Source: Metaruminococcus_A sp003150405 (lineage in GTDB: Bacteria; Bacillota; Clostridia; Oscillospirales; Ruminococcaceae). From it: 64,000 bases of DNA. Made by a program: the position numbers and the translations under genes. Below the pieces are notes generated by a model. The model was not told the DNA's origin. It worked only from the letters and a program-made list of their open reading frames with translations, and did not search any database. The stretch spans positions 1 to 64,000 of the forward strand of contig CABUBB010000007.1 of NCBI GenBank assembly GCA_902489745.1, read 5' to 3'. Below, piece after piece: positions 61,757-64,000 of this stretch (positions within the stretch are counted from its first letter, which is position 1; each line of letters begins with the position of its first letter).

Positions 61757-62965
61757 ATGAAGTACGTTGTTTTGCTGTGCGACGGCATGGCGGATTATCC
61801 TTGTGAAGCATTGAATGGTAAAACCCCCATGCAGGCAGCTTACAAGCCGAATATGGACGCACTGGCTGCCAATGCAGAGGTTGGCCTTGTCAAAACTGTG
61901 GCAGACAGTCTATCGCCGGGAAGTGACGTCGCGAACCTTTCGGTTATGGGTTATGACCCGGAACTTTACTATGCCGGACGTTCGCCTCTGGAAACGGCAA
62001 GCATTGGTATACCTCTGAAAACAACCGATGTTGCCATGCGCTGCAATTTGGTCACCCTTTCTAACGAACCGTCTTATGAAGAAAAAACAATGGTGGATTA
62101 CTGCGGCGGCGATATTGGCACAGATGAAGCAGCAGTACTCATTCAATCGCTTGCAGAACACTTTAACAACAATGAATTTCGTCTTTACACCGGTTTCAGT
62201 TACCGGCACTGTCTTGTCTGGGATAATGGCTCGGACGATATTCTCCCCTTAACTCCGCCTCATGATATTTCTGGGCGCGTCATTGGCGAATATTTACCGT
62301 CAAACCCCAATGCGGCGAAACTGCTCGCCATGATGAAAGAAAGCTACGTAATCCTGAACAACCATCCAGTTAATCAAAGCCGGATTGAACGCGGGCTGCG
62401 CCCGGCTAATTCCATGTGGCTGTGGGGTAATGGGCGTTATAAGCCGCTCCCCTCTTTCCAGGAACAATTCGGTTTAAAAGGTGCTGTTATTTCGGCGGTT
62501 GATCTCATTAAAGGCATTGGTAAACTGAGCCAGATGGATGTTATCAATGTTCCTGGTGCAACAGGATATATTGACACCAATTTTGAAGGCAAGGCCGAAG
62601 CCGCGATTGAGGCGCTGAAAAATCACGATTTTCTCTACCTCCATGTAGAAGCACCGGATGAATGCGGCCACCGCAATGAACTTGCCAACAAGGTGAAATC
62701 TATTGAGCTGATTGATGAAAAAATCCTCGCTCCGGTATTGAAGGCGCTCAAGGAATATGGCGATTTTAAGGTGATGGTTCTCCCGGATCATCCGACGCCA
62801 ATTTCTATCCGCACTCATGCGCGGGATGCGGTTCCGTATCTAATCTATCAGCATTCCAATGCCAACCGGCGAACGGTGTATTCGTTCGATGAAAAAGGCG
62901 CATCAGAAAGCGGTGTCTTCATTGAACACGGCTCGGATATTATGAAACGTTTTCTGAAAGATTAA
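61757..62965 (+). CDS. apgM: Cofactor-independent phosphoglycerate mutase
   Basis: A 402-residue member of the archaeal-type (ApgM) branch, of the alkaline phosphatase superfamily. MKYVVLLCDGMADYP is the N-terminal metal motif, SPGSDVANLSVMGYDP the phosphoserine region, and EAPDECGHRNE plus PDHPTPISIRTHARD the other metal ligands. It interconverts 2- and 3-phosphoglycerate, though a role with phosphonopyruvate-type substrates exists in relatives. Own promoter and terminator. Confidence 0.94.
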   Translation: MKYVVLLCDGMADYPCEALNGKTPMQAAYKPNMDALAANAEVGLVKTVADSLSPGSDVANLSVMGYDPELYYAGRSPLETASIGIPLKTTDVAMRCNLVTLSNEPSYEEKTMVDYCGGDIGTDEAAVLIQSLAEHFNNNEFRLYTGFSYRHCLVWDNGSDDILPLTPPHDISGRVIGEYLPSNPNAAKLLAMMKESYVILNNHPVNQSRIERGLRPANSMWLWGNGRYKPLPSFQEQFGLKGAVISAVDLIKGIGKLSQMDVINVPGATGYIDTNFEGKAEAAIEALKNHDFLYLHVEAPDECGHRNELANKVKSIELIDEKILAPVLKALKEYGDFKVMVLPDHPTPISIRTHARDAVPYLIYQHSNANRRTVYSFDEKGASESGVFIEHGSDIMKRFLKD

Positions 62966-63044
62966 AGGAATTTCTGGAATCTCCCATTTTAAACAAGGCG
63001 TAGTATTGGTAAAATTCGCAGACTTTTAAATGTCATGGAAAAAC

Positions 63045-63076
63045 AAAAGCTGGATGCAGTTTGCATCCAGCTTTTT
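63045..63076. terminator. Bidirectional terminator between apgM and the TSCPD gene
   Basis: Arms AAAAGCTGGATGCA and TGCATCCAGCTTTT around GTT, a 14-bp perfect stem with T runs both ways. Confidence 0.93.
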
Positions 63077-63123
63077 ATAACAATAAATCGAACAGCTACA
63101 AAAGCTATAGGAAAATCGGGACT

Positions 63124-63372
63124 TTACAGCTCGGCCGAACGCAGCGCCTCGGCAAATTGCGCCGGACAGGAGGTATCCTTCATTCCGCATTTAATATTGG
63201 AGAGTTTTTCAATTAACTCGTCTGCTGACTTTCCAACCGCAAGAGCAGAAATCCCCTGTAAATTTCCATTGCACCCACCTAAAAAGTTTACCGAGGTGAC
63301 GATATTGTTTTCGTCAACCTCTATTGTAATTTTGCGCGAGCAAACGCCATGTGGTATGTATTCAATGGTCAC
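63124..63372 (-). CDS. TIGR03905-family TSCPD domain protein
   Basis: An 82-residue protein whose core reads PHGVCSRKITIEVD, GGCNGNLQGIS and IKCGMKDTSCPAQFAEAL, the TSCPD signature found also at the C-terminus of ribonucleotide reductases. Four conserved Cys suggest a metal site; the role is unknown. Start is a GTG with AAGGGG upstream. It lies 4 bases after the malic enzyme gene and is probably coexpressed. Confidence 0.93.
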   Translation of the reverse strand: MTIEYIPHGVCSRKITIEVDENNIVTSVNFLGGCNGNLQGISALAVGKSADELIEKLSNIKCGMKDTSCPAQFAEALRSAEL

Positions 63373-63376
63373 GTTC

Positions 63377-64000
63377 TTATTCCCCTTTCGTTTTCATTCC
63401 AATATCATAGACCGCTTTTGCTACGCTCGGTGCAACCTGTTTGTTGAAAGCATCCGGTAAAATGTAATCCGGACGAAGCTCTGTCTCTGGAATGATAGAA
63501 GCAATCCCATACGCCGCCGCCAGCTTCATTTCGTCGGTAATATCCTTCACCCGCGCCTGAAGCGCACCCTTAAAGATACCCGGGAAGGCAAGTACGTTAT
63601 TAATTTGGTTCGGATAATCGCTGCGGCCGGTGCCAACAATAAAGGCGCCCCCCTTGATGGCATCCTCCGGCATAATTTCCGGCGTCGGGTTTGCCATTGC
63701 AAAGATAATTGGCTTCTCCGCCATTGTCGAAACCATTTCCGGCGTAACCAGATTTGGACGAGAAACGCCCAAAAAGGCATCTGCACCGTTGAGAGCATCC
63801 GCAAGGGTGCCTCTTTTGCCAATTCGATTGGTCACCTTTGCTAATTCCCGCTGGGCTTCATTGAGTCCCGGCGCGCCTTCATAAATAATGCCATTAATAT
63901 CACAAAGGATTAAATCCTTCAATCCGGCCATCAACATCAATTTTGCAACTGCAATGCCAGCGGCTCCCGCGCCATTGATGACCAGAGTCATCTCAGAAAG
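63377..64000 (-). CDS. NAD(P)-dependent malic enzyme, C-terminal part (cut by window edge)
   Basis: The visible 207 residues are the cofactor domain of malic enzyme: INGAGAAGIAVAKLML is the dinucleotide fold, and MANPTPEIMPEDA, GTGRSDYPNQINNVLAFPG are family signatures. The N-terminal catalytic part lies beyond 64000. The short bacterial form (about 390 residues) decarboxylates malate to pyruvate. The frame is open to the edge, so the ATG at 63991 is only internal. Confidence 0.93.
   Translation of the reverse strand, partial: LSEMTLVINGAGAAGIAVAKLMLMAGLKDLILCDINGIIYEGAPGLNEAQRELAKVTNRIGKRGTLADALNGADAFLGVSRPNLVTPEMVSTMAEKPIIFAMANPTPEIMPEDAIKGGAFIVGTGRSDYPNQINNVLAFPGIFKGALQARVKDITDEMKLAAAYGIASIIPETELRPDYILPDAFNKQVAPSVAKAVYDIGMKTKGE

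Noticed and set aside
1..64000. CRISPR arrays, tRNA or rRNA genes, insertion sequences, prophage or defence islands
   Set aside because: I looked for direct repeats, cloverleaf-like segments, transposase and phage motifs and found none; this negative rests on reading alone, not a computed search.

Overview
The window is a gene-dense, low-to-mid GC stretch of a chromosome from a strictly anaerobic, endospore-forming member of the Clostridia, most like the Oscillospiraceae/Ruminococcaceae. Lineage evidence: spoIIR, an M23/M50 pair resembling SpoIVFA/SpoIVFB, DivIVA, SepF, a Bacillus-type LexA box, strong AGGAGG-like ribosome sites, a bacterial V-type ATPase, a split transketolase, an A-type flavodiiron protein with rubredoxin, and TSCPD, PFL (DUF711) and DUF362 families. 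I saw no rRNA, tRNA, CRISPR array, prophage or insertion sequence; nearly everything is core genome.

Layout. 1-2906: addB on the minus strand, cut by the window edge. 3133-3735: spoIIR with its own forespore-type promoter. 3870-7527: an Lrp/AsnC regulator, aminotransferase, DUF362 ferredoxin-like protein and ispE in one minus-strand unit. 7652-8488: a PHP phosphatase. 8698-18949: a plus-strand unit of an ACT protein, a PFL-family protein and nine V-ATPase genes (G/H-C-I-K-F-E-A-B-D), closed by a terminator. 18991-21122: GNAT, membrane and SGNH genes on minus. 21266-26575: rarA, a radical SAM pair and glyA on plus. 26680-26841: a tiny Cys/His-rich protein. 26889-33269: ACT-paaK, the M50/M23 pair, the two transketolase halves and a HAD phosphatase on minus.

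From about 49185 down to 32454 runs one long minus-strand array: miaB, a YlbF/YmcA-family gene, mutS, mutL, miaA, hfq, an HlyD-like gene, yggS, sepF, ylmH, divIVA, ileS, lspA, an RluD-type synthase and the HAD gene. Gaps are tiny or negative. It joins two blocks well known in Firmicutes: tRNA modification/mismatch repair, and division/ileS/lspA. Next come rubredoxin-flavodiiron (oxygen/NO detoxification), SOS-controlled uvrB-uvrA, a diguanylate cyclase, a ZIP transporter with a TetR regulator, a second SGNH hydrolase, radC, and on plus an RluA-type synthase and apgM. A TSCPD gene and the C-terminal part of malic enzyme close the window.

The best material for a second look is regulatory. A LexA box sits just downstream of a TTGACA promoter of uvrB. 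A perfect 8-bp inverted repeat overlaps the rubredoxin-flavodiiron promoter. A TGACT-AGTCA operator lies at the TetR start site. An inverted repeat follows the Lrp promoter, and a sigma-F/sigma-G-type promoter precedes spoIIR. Other oddities are a V-ATPase ring subunit lacking the E. hirae Na+ ligands, a non-standard V-ATPase gene order, an intact M23 site in the SpoIVFA-like protein, a possible AUU start for lspA, and a small Cys/His-rich protein. I did not find a convincing, previously undescribed multi-gene system.
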